A DNA stretch of 11,686 bases from an uncultured Lactobacillus sp. (GTDB lineage Bacteria; Bacillota; Bacilli; Lactobacillales; Lactobacillaceae), in contig CALYQE010000052.1 of the NCBI GenBank assembly GCA_945281075.1, positions 1 through 11,686 of the forward strand, in the 5' to 3' direction. Made by a program: the position numbers and the translations under genes. Numbering within the stretch: position 1 is the stretch's first letter; each line of letters opens with the position of its first letter. Of the stretch, positions 1 to 6,827 are shown piece by piece. Below the pieces are notes generated by a model. The model searched no databases. It worked only from the letters and a program-made list of their open reading frames with translations, and had not been told where the DNA came from.

Positions 1-295
1 ACGTACTAAGAAGGAATTCGAAGACGCAGTTAAGGAATTCAAGCAAATGGATGGCCCAATGTTGATTGACATTAAGTTCACTCATGACATGCCTTACTCA
101 ACTGAATTGAATACACTCGACGATCCAGAATTCGTTGAGAAGTATCAAGCACAAGGTTTGAAGCCATTCAGCTACTTTGCTGACAAATATGGTTTGAATC
201 AAGATGCAGCTTCAGGTGCTTCAGAAGCTGAAGAAGAACCTGAGCCAGAACCAGAAGAAGAGCCTGATACAACTTCAGGTGCTTCAGCACACTAA
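1..295 (+). CDS. pox: Pyruvate oxidase, C-terminal fragment (5' end outside window)
   Basis: The last 97 codons of a gene that enters from the left; the frame is open from base 2 and stops with TAA at 293-295. The first ~65 residues resemble the end of the C-terminal thiamine-diphosphate domain of SpxB/Pox-type pyruvate oxidases, including a GLKPFSYFADKYGL segment like the closing helix of streptococcal SpxB. Known family role: cytosolic FAD/TPP enzyme turning pyruvate, phosphate and O2 into acetyl phosphate, CO2 and H2O2. Residues ~66-97 form an unusual tail: two SGAS blocks flank a run of Glu and Pro (EPEPEPEEEP). This low-complexity tail is not part of the catalytic fold. Other TPP enzymes such as acetolactate synthase share the fold, so the exact enzyme is inferred from the C-terminal resemblance alone. 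Confidence 0.72.
   Translation, partial: RTKKEFEDAVKEFKQMDGPMLIDIKFTHDMPYSTELNTLDDPEFVEKYQAQGLKPFSYFADKYGLNQDAASGASEAEEEPEPEPEEEPDTTSGASAH
210..287 (+). repeat. 15-bp direct repeat flanking the acidic tail
   Basis: CTTCAGGTGCTTCAG occurs identically at 210-224 and 273-287, in the same reading frame, and encodes the two SGAS blocks at either end of the Glu/Pro run of the pyruvate oxidase tail. The 63-base period makes the segment between them a candidate for slippage or recombination length change. Confidence 0.85.
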
Positions 296-316
296 TTACT
301 AAAGATTAGCAAATTG

Positions 317-349
317 AAAAAGCGAAACTTTTGAAAGTTTCGCTTTTTT
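317..349. terminator. Bidirectional Rho-independent terminator after pox
   Basis: A perfect 10-bp stem (321-330 with 335-344, AGCGAAACTT/AAGTTTCGCT) with a TTGA loop is extended by AAAA on the left and TTTTT on the right. It lies 21 bases after the pox stop. Read on the minus strand it also ends in a T run, so it could stop transcripts of the repressor gene ending at 484. Confidence 0.9.
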
Positions 350-483
350 GTTTGCTTATATATTTATGCTACATTTTCCCGCTCTTAGTAATATGGGACT
401 TTTTTCCTGTTGGTTAGTACATAACCAGAAGGCCCTTAATCCTTCGTATATACTTTTTAAAATTTAAGCTCAAGGTTGAAAGC

Positions 484-1170
484 TTAATTACTCGAATTTT
501 CAAAGTAATTTGGAAAAGTCTTTAATAAATTCTTTTCTTCATTAAACATCAGGCTCAAATGCTCTGAAATTTCATTAATGCCTAAATTAGCGTCATGAGA
601 ACTAACAGCGTTGAGTAAAAGCTCATGTTGCTTAATGATAGTTGACCAGTGTAGTTCTCCAACAGATAGTCGTAAATATCTAAAACGTTCAAGCTCAACG
701 TTAATCGATTGTAGCCAAGTCCAAATGTCTTCTTTATCAGCCGCAGTATAAAAAGCTTTATGAAATTCATTATCAAAATGAAAGAAACTTAGCCGGTCTT
801 GTTGATTTTCTTGAATTTTAGCAATGGCTAAAATTTTAGTTAACTTCGATTTTAAGGCATCATCTTTTTTATTGATTGCCAGCTGAACAATTTCGGTTTC
901 TACCAATTTTCTGACAAACATTGCATCTTCGGCCTTCTTTAAATCAATTTTAGAAATGTAAGTTCCACTTTGAGGAATAACTTTAACAAGGCCTTGCTCT
1001 TTACACTTAATTAAAGCTTCACGAATTGGCGTTCTACCAATACCTAAAGTACTAATAAGATCGCTTAAAACTATTTTCTCGCCAGGCTTTAATTTGAGCG
1101 AAATAATCATTTCTTTTAATTTGTCATAGGCTATTGATTGCATATTTTTAGGACTAGTTAATATATTCAT
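484..1170 (-). CDS. GntR-family (FCD/FadR subfamily) transcriptional repressor, hexonate/hexuronate type
   Basis: A 228-residue cytosolic DNA-binding regulator, normal length for the FCD group. Residues ~10-73 form a winged helix: recognition region TLGIGRTPIREAL (41-53) and wing QSGTYIS (67-73). Residues ~80-215 match the all-helical FCD effector domain. Its metal/ligand residues are visible as D133 and H137 (FDNEFH), H182 (KQHE) and H204 (SEHL). Family members such as UxuR, ExuR and GntR-like proteins bind sugar acids and release DNA. The gene is divergent from a four-gene sugar-acid operon and is almost certainly its local regulator. The ATG at 1168-1170 has an AAGGAGA ribosome site (1177-1183 on the minus strand). 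One of two operator palindromes lies over its own leader, so autoregulation is likely. The specific inducer cannot be read from the sequence. Confidence 0.9.
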   Translation of the reverse strand: MNILTSPKNMQSIAYDKLKEMIISLKLKPGEKIVLSDLISTLGIGRTPIREALIKCKEQGLVKVIPQSGTYISKIDLKKAEDAMFVRKLVETEIVQLAINKKDDALKSKLTKILAIAKIQENQQDRLSFFHFDNEFHKAFYTAADKEDIWTWLQSINVELERFRYLRLSVGELHWSTIIKQHELLLNAVSSHDANLGINEISEHLSLMFNEEKNLLKTFPNYFENSSN

Positions 1171-1184
1171 AGTAGGTCTCCTTA

Positions 1185-1200
1185 AACTTATATATTAGTA
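1185..1200. promoter_or_regulatory. Operator O1 (regulator-proximal palindrome)
   Basis: This site matches the 16-bp palindrome TACTAATATATTAGTA at 14 of 16 positions. It lies between the repressor start codon and the operon -35 box and overlaps the proposed repressor -10. Seen as an inverted copy of O2: 1187-1202 pairs with 1257-1272 at 15 of 16 positions. Confidence 0.7.
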
Positions 1201-1225
1201 TACATCGACTATTGACATGGGCAAA
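1197..1225 (-). promoter_or_regulatory. Putative promoter of the GntR/FCD repressor gene
   Basis: On the minus strand TTTGCC (1220-1225) is 17 bp from TATACT (1197-1202). The -10 lies inside the O1 arm, consistent with negative autoregulation. It is the best candidate in the intergenic gap, but the -35 is weak. Confidence 0.45.
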
Positions 1226-1241
1226 ATTATAAGTTTATAAT
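1212..1241 (+). promoter_or_regulatory. Consensus promoter of the sugar-acid operon
   Basis: TTGACA (1212-1217), an 18-bp spacer and TATAAT (1236-1241) are both perfect sigma-A hexamers. Such a strong core promoter is normally held in check, and both the cre site and the two operators here are placed to do so. Confidence 0.9.
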
Positions 1242-1254
1242 GAAAGCGATAACA
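1240..1254 (+). promoter_or_regulatory. CcpA catabolite-responsive element (cre)
   Basis: ATGAAAGCGATAACA fits the consensus WTGNAANCGNWNNCW at every defined position. It overlaps the last -10 base and the expected transcription start (about 1247-1249), a typical place for CcpA/HPr-Ser-P repression when glucose is present. Confidence 0.85.
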
Positions 1255-1258
1255 AATA

Positions 1259-1274
1259 TACTAATATATTAGCA
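1259..1274. promoter_or_regulatory. Operator O2 (operon-proximal palindrome)
   Basis: This site matches TACTAATATATTAGTA at 15 of 16 positions; its core 1261-1272 (CTAATATATTAG) is a perfect palindrome. It sits just after the expected start site and abuts the ribosome binding site of the permease. Its centre is 74 bp from that of O1, close to seven helical turns, which would suit loop formation across the promoter. Confidence 0.75.
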
Positions 1275-1285
1275 AGGAGGAAAAA

Positions 1286-2599
1286 ATGAAAAAAAGTCAG
1301 AAGTTTGTTTCGGTTATGAATAAGTTTGCCGGAATAATCAATAGCAATAAGTATATCGCTTCAATAAAGGACGCATTTTATTCACTGATACCTATTATCA
1401 TTACTGGGGCGTTTGCTACTCTATTTTCGAGTATGGTTTTTGATGATAAGCAGGGATTAGCTCAAATTTCTGCTTTGCATTGGTTGGTAAATTTGCAGCC
1501 AATTGCTAAGGGCATTAATTATGCAACCTTAAGTTTCTTTACTATTTATGCTGTTTTTCTCATTGGTATTGAAATGGGAAAGAAAAATCATTTATCTGGA
1601 TATTTTCCAGGAATTATTGCTTTAATGAGTTATGTTTGCATTAATCCGAATGTCTATAATTTTGTTACCGCTGAAAATAAAACAATTCAAGTTACAGATG
1701 TTTTTGCAAAGCAGTATACCGACACTAAGGGTTTGTTTTTAGGAATGTTAATTGCAATTGTTTCTGTTCAGTTATATACGTGGTTAAACAAGCAAAAATT
1801 TTTGCAATTAAAAATGCCGGATACTGTGCCAAGTAATGTTTCTAAGAGCTTTTCTGCACTTTTTCCGACAATGATTACGGTGGCGACTATTTCTACAGTA
1901 GGCTTAATCATTACACTGTTAACCCATATGTCATTATTTGATATTATCTATAGCTTGGTACAAAAGCCTTTACAAAATGTGGTTCAAGGACTTCCAGGCA
2001 TTTTGTTATTAATGCTTGTTGCTCAACTATTTTGGATAATTGGTATTCATGGCAATCAAATGATTAAACCAATTCGTGAACCATTATTAATTGCTGCAAT
2101 TGCAGCAAATACAGAAGCCCATGCAGCAGGTCGACCATTGCCTAATATAATTACTATGCCTTTTTGGGACATGTATATGAGCATGGGCGGCTCTGGTGTA
2201 ACTATCGGCTTACTAATTGCTATTTTTTTGGTAACAAAAAAGCGCGCGGACATCAAAGCGATTGCTAAGTTGTCATTTGCACCGGGTATTTTTAACATCA
2301 ATGAACCACTTATTTTTGGATTACCGATTGTTTTAAACCCAATTTTAGCTATTCCGTTTATTATTACACCTTTGATTACAGGTACGATTGGCTATTTTGC
2401 AACATTGACAGGCTTTGCGGCTAGAGCCTATGTCTATACACCATGGCCGACTCCGCCACTAATAAGTGGATTTTTAGCAACTGGCGGCAATTGGGGAGCT
2501 GTTATTACGCAAGCAGTATGCATTGCTGTTTCAGTCTTAATTTATCTACCATTTGTAAAAATTTCTGAAAATCAAAAACCAGTGGTAGATGAAAATTAA
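1286..2599 (+). CDS. PTS EIIC permease, cellobiose/lactose (Lac) family
   Basis: A 437-residue polytopic membrane protein, normal length for ChbC/CelB-type EIIC, with about ten hydrophobic segments from residue ~30 on. It carries the substrate and phosphotransfer region of the family: GIHGNQ with His255, and NEPLIFGLP with Glu340. Spacing and context match His250 and Glu334 of the Bacillus cereus ChbC structure. Known role: move a beta-disaccharide inward and present it for phosphorylation at a C6 hydroxyl by a partner EIIB. No EIIA or EIIB lies in this window, so those parts must be encoded elsewhere. It is the first gene of the operon, with a strong AAGGAGG (1274-1280) five bases before the ATG. 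Substrate is inferred from neighbours: a glucosyl sugar acid rather than plain cellobiose. Confidence 0.92.
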   Translation: MKKSQKFVSVMNKFAGIINSNKYIASIKDAFYSLIPIIITGAFATLFSSMVFDDKQGLAQISALHWLVNLQPIAKGINYATLSFFTIYAVFLIGIEMGKKNHLSGYFPGIIALMSYVCINPNVYNFVTAENKTIQVTDVFAKQYTDTKGLFLGMLIAIVSVQLYTWLNKQKFLQLKMPDTVPSNVSKSFSALFPTMITVATISTVGLIITLLTHMSLFDIIYSLVQKPLQNVVQGLPGILLLMLVAQLFWIIGIHGNQMIKPIREPLLIAAIAANTEAHAAGRPLPNIITMPFWDMYMSMGGSGVTIGLLIAIFLVTKKRADIKAIAKLSFAPGIFNINEPLIFGLPIVLNPILAIPFIITPLITGTIGYFATLTGFAARAYVYTPWPTPPLISGFLATGGNWGAVITQAVCIAVSVLIYLPFVKISENQKPVVDEN

Positions 2600-2653
2600 A
2601 GCTTTAAGAGTTTGAATACTGTATTTGCTTTTGATGCATAGAAAGAGAAAAAA

Positions 2654-4093
2654 ATGAAAATTCCAAAGTCATTTAATATCGGAGCTGCCTCATCTGCTTG
2701 GCAAACAGAAGGATGGAGCGGTAAAAAGAAAGGGCAAGACTCGTACCTTGATGATTGGTACAAAAATGAGTATTTTGTGTGGCATGAGGGCAAAGGGCCA
2801 GATATAGCAACCGATTTTATGAATCGCTATCAAGAAGACATTGAGTTGATGAAAAAAATAGGTTTAAATTCATATCGAACGTCAGTAAACTGGGCCAGGT
2901 TTTTTACAGATTATGAGCAGCTTGTTATTGATGAGGAATATGCGAAACATATTGACAATGTGATTGATGCTTTAATAGAAGCTGATATTAGACCTATGAT
3001 AGTGATCGAGCATTACGAACTTCCTCAAGTTTTGCAAACCAAATATGGCGGTTGGAATTCAAGAAGGGTTGTTGAACTTTTTGTTAAGTATGCTGAGATA
3101 CTGTTCAAACGATATGGGGATCGAGTGAAAGATTGGTTTACTTTTAATGAACCAATTGTTCCGCAGACAAGAATTTATTTAGATGCTGTCAGATATCCTC
3201 ACGTTGTTGATCCTAAGCAATGGATGCAGTGGAACTTTCACAAAGTTTTGGCAACAGCCAAAATAGTGAGATCCTATCATCAGCTTAAGCAAGACGGTAA
3301 AATAGGAATCATACATAATTGGGAATTTTCTTACCCACGGTCAAGAAAGTACCAGCCAGATGTTCTTGCTGCTTACCGCTTTGATTTGCTAAACAATCGG
3401 TTGTATACTGATCCGCTCATTTTAGGGAGTTATTCCCAGGAGCTAATCGAGCTTTTAAAGCAAAACAAAATTATGTTTGATTTTAAAGCAGAAGATTTAG
3501 AAATTATTAAAAATAATCGTATTGATTATATTGGCTTAAATCTTTATAAACCAACCAGAGTAAAGGAACCAGAATATAGTTGGAATAATAATGCTGCTTT
3601 TAACATTAAAAAGTATTACAGTGATTTTACTTTACCAGGAAGAAAGTATAATGCTTCTCGCGGTTGGGAAATGTATGCGCCAATGATGTACGACCTAGCT
3701 ATGATAATGAAAAATGAATATAATAATTTTCCATGGTTTATTAGTGAAAATGGAATCGGTATCGAGAATGAGCAAAGATTTAAAAATATAGATGGTATAA
3801 TTCAAGATGATTATCGAATTAGCTATATTCAGGAAAATCTTTACTGGCTTATTAAAGCGGTAAATGAAGGGGCAAACTGTCAGGGGTATATGCTATGGGC
3901 ATTTACTGATAATGTTTCACCAATGAATGCTTTTAAGAATAGGTATGGATTGATTGAAATTGATCTAGAACATAATTTGGAAAGAAGATTAAAAAAATCT
4001 GCATATTGGTATGCAGAAGTAATAAAAAATAGAGTCTTACCTGATGAAAGTGTCTATGAGTATTATTCTGCTTTTGAGGAGAAAAATAAATGA
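2654..4093 (+). CDS. Glycoside hydrolase family 1, 6-phospho-beta-glucosidase type
   Basis: A 479-residue cytosolic TIM-barrel enzyme, full length for GH1. The acid/base is E166 in TFNEP, the nucleophile E365 in ISENG, and the glycone-binding Gln17 is in the N-terminal AWQTEG. At the subsite where plain beta-glucosidases keep a Glu that binds the sugar 4/6-hydroxyls, this protein has Ser422, followed by Lys428 and Tyr431 (VSPMNAFKNRYG). A Ser/Lys/Tyr set there is the hallmark of GH1 enzymes acting on 6-phosphorylated sugars. Expected reaction: 6-phospho-beta-glucosyl-X to glucose 6-phosphate plus X. It follows the EIIC gene after 54 bases with only a weak purine-rich ribosome site (GAAAGAG), and its stop overlaps the uxuA start. 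Specificity for phosphoglucose over phosphogalactose is not proven. Confidence 0.9.
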   Translation: MKIPKSFNIGAASSAWQTEGWSGKKKGQDSYLDDWYKNEYFVWHEGKGPDIATDFMNRYQEDIELMKKIGLNSYRTSVNWARFFTDYEQLVIDEEYAKHIDNVIDALIEADIRPMIVIEHYELPQVLQTKYGGWNSRRVVELFVKYAEILFKRYGDRVKDWFTFNEPIVPQTRIYLDAVRYPHVVDPKQWMQWNFHKVLATAKIVRSYHQLKQDGKIGIIHNWEFSYPRSRKYQPDVLAAYRFDLLNNRLYTDPLILGSYSQELIELLKQNKIMFDFKAEDLEIIKNNRIDYIGLNLYKPTRVKEPEYSWNNNAAFNIKKYYSDFTLPGRKYNASRGWEMYAPMMYDLAMIMKNEYNNFPWFISENGIGIENEQRFKNIDGIIQDDYRISYIQENLYWLIKAVNEGANCQGYMLWAFTDNVSPMNAFKNRYGLIEIDLEHNLERRLKKSAYWYAEVIKNRVLPDESVYEYYSAFEEKNK

Positions 4094-5157
4094 AGTTGAG
4101 TTTCAGATGGTTTGGTGAGGATGGTGATTCAATTAAGCTTGAACAAATACGCCAAATACCAGGTGTCAAGCAGGTTGTAGCTACTCTTTATCAAATACCT
4201 GCTGGCAAGGAGTGGCCACTTGATGATATATTGAAGCTGAAGCATAAGATAAATCGTTCAGGCTTAGAAATGGATGTAATTGAATCTGTCAATGTTCATG
4301 AAGATATAAAATTGGGTCTACCTTCCAGAGAAAAATATATTGAAAATTATCAAAGAACAATTTGTCATTTAGCACAAGCAGGTGTAAAAGTTATCTGTTA
4401 TAATTTTATGCCGATTTTTGACTGGACAAGAACTACTTTAGATTATCGTTTGCCTGATGGTTCAACTTCGTTGGCTTTTGACCGAAACCTGGTCGAAGGC
4501 AATCCAGAAGATTTAATTGCAAAAATTGAAAAAGGTAGCAATGGCTTTATAATCCCGGGATGGGAGCCAGAGCGACTTGCTAAAATAAGGGAATTACTAG
4601 GTGAATATCAAGGCTTGGGTAGTGAAGACCTCGCCAGTAATTTAAAATATTTTTTGCAGCAAATTGTTCCAATTTGCGAAGAAGTAGGAATAAAAATGGC
4701 TATTCATCCAGATGATCCAGCTCAAAATATTTTTAACTTGCCGAGAATCTGTAAAAGTGCTGAGGATCTCGAACGAATAGTATCAATGGTGGATAGTCCA
4801 GCTAATTCCTTAACGGTTTGTTGTGGTAGTTTGGCCTCTAATCCGAATAATAATGTGCCACAGATCTTAGAAAAATTTGTAAAGAAGAACAGAGTAGCAT
4901 TTGTTCATGCTAGAAATATTCGATTTACTTCAAAATTTAATTTTTATGAAACTTCGCACTTATCAAAAGATGGCGAATTAGATATGTACGAGTTAATGAA
5001 GATACTGGTTGATAACAATTTTAATGGCTATATTAGACCAGATCATGGACGTGCAATTTGGGATGAAAAAGGCATGCCTGGTTATGGCCTATATGATAGG
5101 GCATTAGCGGAAGAATATTTATATGGACTAATCGAAGCAATTGAAAAAAGTAGGTAA
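4090..5157 (+). CDS. uxuA: D-mannonate dehydratase
   Basis: A 355-residue cytosolic TIM-barrel enzyme of the UxuA family, close in length to Bacillus and Streptococcus homologues. Known reaction: D-mannonate to 2-keto-3-deoxy-D-gluconate, metal dependent (Mn2+). The expected metal ligands are visible: H206 (AIHPDDP), C244 (VCCGS), H273 (FVHARN) and D318 (PDHG). Their spacing matches the His199, Cys237, His266 and Asp310 set of the Streptococcus suis enzyme. The start overlaps the GH1 stop as ATGA (4090-4093), so translation is probably coupled. In hexuronate pathways UxuA follows UxaC and UxuB, but neither is nearby, so mannonate must arrive by another route. One option is hydrolysis of a glucosyl-mannonate by the preceding enzyme. 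Confidence 0.95.
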   Translation: MKLSFRWFGEDGDSIKLEQIRQIPGVKQVVATLYQIPAGKEWPLDDILKLKHKINRSGLEMDVIESVNVHEDIKLGLPSREKYIENYQRTICHLAQAGVKVICYNFMPIFDWTRTTLDYRLPDGSTSLAFDRNLVEGNPEDLIAKIEKGSNGFIIPGWEPERLAKIRELLGEYQGLGSEDLASNLKYFLQQIVPICEEVGIKMAIHPDDPAQNIFNLPRICKSAEDLERIVSMVDSPANSLTVCCGSLASNPNNNVPQILEKFVKKNRVAFVHARNIRFTSKFNFYETSHLSKDGELDMYELMKILVDNNFNGYIRPDHGRAIWDEKGMPGYGLYDRALAEEYLYGLIEAIEKSR

Positions 5158-5161
5158 TAAT

Positions 5162-6601
5162 ATGTCGATAGTAATTGGTATTGATATTGGTACTACAAGT
5201 ACCAAAACTGTGGCCTTTAACGGAGCTGGTCATTTAATTTATCAAGCTAATTATGGTTATTCATTGATAACTAAGGAAACGGGACAAGCAGAAGAAAGCC
5301 CTCAAGACATTTTAAAGGCAGTAATTTCCGGATTCGAAGAAGTTAAAGCCAATATTGATATTACGCAGCTGAAAGGAATTGGCGTTTCTTCAGCGATGCA
5401 TACATTGATATTGATTAATAAAGATCATCAGCCTTTAACTAATGTGTATACCTGGGCGGATAATCGATCAGCTAAAATTTTTAAAGAAAAAATATCTGAA
5501 GATAATTTGGCTGATCTTACGAAAAATACAGGTGTACCGTTGCATCCAATGCTTCCCTTAGCAAAGCTATTATGGATAAAGACTAATCAGCCTAGACTAT
5601 GGAATGAAACTATGTATGTGATTGATATCAAAAGCTATATTCTATACCAAATTTCTCATCAATATTATGCTGACTTTGCTACCGCGAATGCAACAGGTTT
5701 ATTTAATGTAAAAACACAAACCTGGGATGATCAGATTTTACGTTATTTAAAATTGAATCCGAATCAGCTTCCGCAGTTAGTGGACACAACGTTTCAAGTT
5801 CCTATTAAAGTAAAGGGAGTAAATGTACCAGTAGTAATTGGAGGCTCTGATGGCACATTGGCAAATTTTAGCACTCCTCAAGTCAAAGGGAATTTTTATA
5901 CAATTAGTTATGGAACTTCAGCAGCTGTACGCACTAGCATTAATACTTTAAGCTTATGTAAAAGTCGAAAACTGTTTACATATTATCAGTATTCGAATAG
6001 ATGGGTGGTTGGCGCTCCTACTAATAATGCTGGTAATGTTTGGACTTGGTTAAAAAATAATATTTTAAAATTAGCTAGTTTTCGCGAATTGAATTGCCTT
6101 GTTCAAGATAGTCCGATTGGATCTAAAGGCTTAATGTTTCTGCCCTATATTTTTGGTGAGCGGGCACCAATTTGGGATCCTAATGCAACTGGAAGCTTTA
6201 TTGGCTTGACGTCTATTCATACAAACGCAGAGATAGCTAGGTCCGTGCTGGAAGGTGAGCTTTATAATATTGACTTGTTAATTAATGAACTGAATAGTTT
6301 TATCAATAAAAAGCCTGACGCCTTAATTTTAATGGGTGGAATGGCAAGGAATTCAGTTTTTAATCAATTACTAGCGGATATAACTGGTTACTCTATATAT
6401 GTTCCAGAGTCAGTTGAAGCATCAGCTTTAGGCGCAGCAATAATGGCAATGCTAAGTCTACATCTAATTGCTTCACCTAGTCAGATTCAGAGCAAACTGA
6501 ATATTTCCCAAATTTATTATCCTAAGCAGGAAAATTGCAAAATTTATCATGAGCTAAAAAAGAACTGGTTAAGCACAAATGAAAAGATGATGGAAATTTG
6601 A
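5162..6601 (+). CDS. gntK: FGGY-family carbohydrate kinase, gluconokinase type
   Basis: A 479-residue cytosolic sugar-acid kinase, somewhat shorter than Bacillus subtilis GntK (about 513). N-terminal phosphate loop GIDIGTTSTK (6-15); catalytic Asp230 in GGSDGTL; ATP-domain motifs GERAPIWDP and GGMARNSVF. The segments SSAMH, TWADNRS and TGVPLHPMLPL closely follow Bacillus GntK, so gluconate to 6-phosphogluconate is the best call. Because it is co-transcribed with uxuA, phosphorylation of 2-keto-3-deoxygluconate or mannonate cannot be excluded. The ATG at 5162 is chosen over an in-frame TTG at 5141: it lies 4 bases after the uxuA stop with an AGTAGG site upstream, and the protein then begins just before the first beta strand. 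It ends in tandem TGA TAA stops. Its product would feed the neighbouring Gnd. Confidence 0.85.
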   Translation: MSIVIGIDIGTTSTKTVAFNGAGHLIYQANYGYSLITKETGQAEESPQDILKAVISGFEEVKANIDITQLKGIGVSSAMHTLILINKDHQPLTNVYTWADNRSAKIFKEKISEDNLADLTKNTGVPLHPMLPLAKLLWIKTNQPRLWNETMYVIDIKSYILYQISHQYYADFATANATGLFNVKTQTWDDQILRYLKLNPNQLPQLVDTTFQVPIKVKGVNVPVVIGGSDGTLANFSTPQVKGNFYTISYGTSAAVRTSINTLSLCKSRKLFTYYQYSNRWVVGAPTNNAGNVWTWLKNNILKLASFRELNCLVQDSPIGSKGLMFLPYIFGERAPIWDPNATGSFIGLTSIHTNAEIARSVLEGELYNIDLLINELNSFINKKPDALILMGGMARNSVFNQLLADITGYSIYVPESVEASALGAAIMAMLSLHLIASPSQIQSKLNISQIYYPKQENCKIYHELKKNWLSTNEKMMEI

Positions 6602-6827
6602 TAAATACTCAAGAAGACAGATCAATTGTTGAGCTTGCTTGCGAATATACATGTGAAGCTTAGACTTACCATGACATATCCATTTCTTTAAGTCATCATT
6701 TTTAGCTGAAAGTAATATTAAGGCCTAAAATAGCAAGTTATTAAAAGCAAGAGAACTTGTGCGAAAAGTTAATGAAACGGGTATACTAGTAGTTAATAAA
6801 AATACGAATTATATGGAGGCATAGGAT
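6602..6827. other. 226-bp AT-rich gap between the kinase gene and gnd
   Basis: No intact gene and no convincing terminator is seen, so read-through from the operon into gnd is possible. The left part has a short open run (6601-6660, encoding QEDRSIVELACEYTCEA) interrupted by stops. The right part has a 31-codon open run without a proper start (6729-6821, containing KLLKARELVRKVNETGI). These could be remains of a decayed gene or chance. The likely gnd promoter lies at the right end. Confidence 0.4.
6757..6787 (+). promoter_or_regulatory. Possible gnd promoter
   Basis: TATACT (6782-6787) is a good -10 about 40 bp before the start codon. The best -35, TTGTGC (6757-6762), is 19 bp away, longer than ideal. 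It is the only reasonable pair in the gap. Confidence 0.4.

Noticed and set aside
464..487. TTAAGCT/AGCTTAA stem over the repressor stop codon as its terminator
   Set aside because: It is AT-rich with a 10-base loop and no clear T run on the minus strand; the terminator at 317-349 is a better candidate.
2654..4093. GH1 enzyme as a beta-glucuronidase feeding UxuA
   Set aside because: The Ser/Lys/Tyr phosphate-binding set and PTS context imply a 6-phosphorylated glycone, which a glucuronosyl unit cannot form.
5141..5161. TTG start for the kinase, 7 codons upstream
   Set aside because: It would overlap the uxuA end and lacks a ribosome site; the ATG at 5162 gives the expected N-terminus.
6663..6694. 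Weak hairpin GACTTA...TAAGTC after the kinase gene, followed by a short T run
   Set aside because: The 6-bp stem with a 20-base loop is too weak to call a terminator.
6772..6786. cre-like sequence ATGAAACGGGTATAC at the gnd promoter
   Set aside because: The central CG is out of register with TGNAANCG, so the match fails at a key position.
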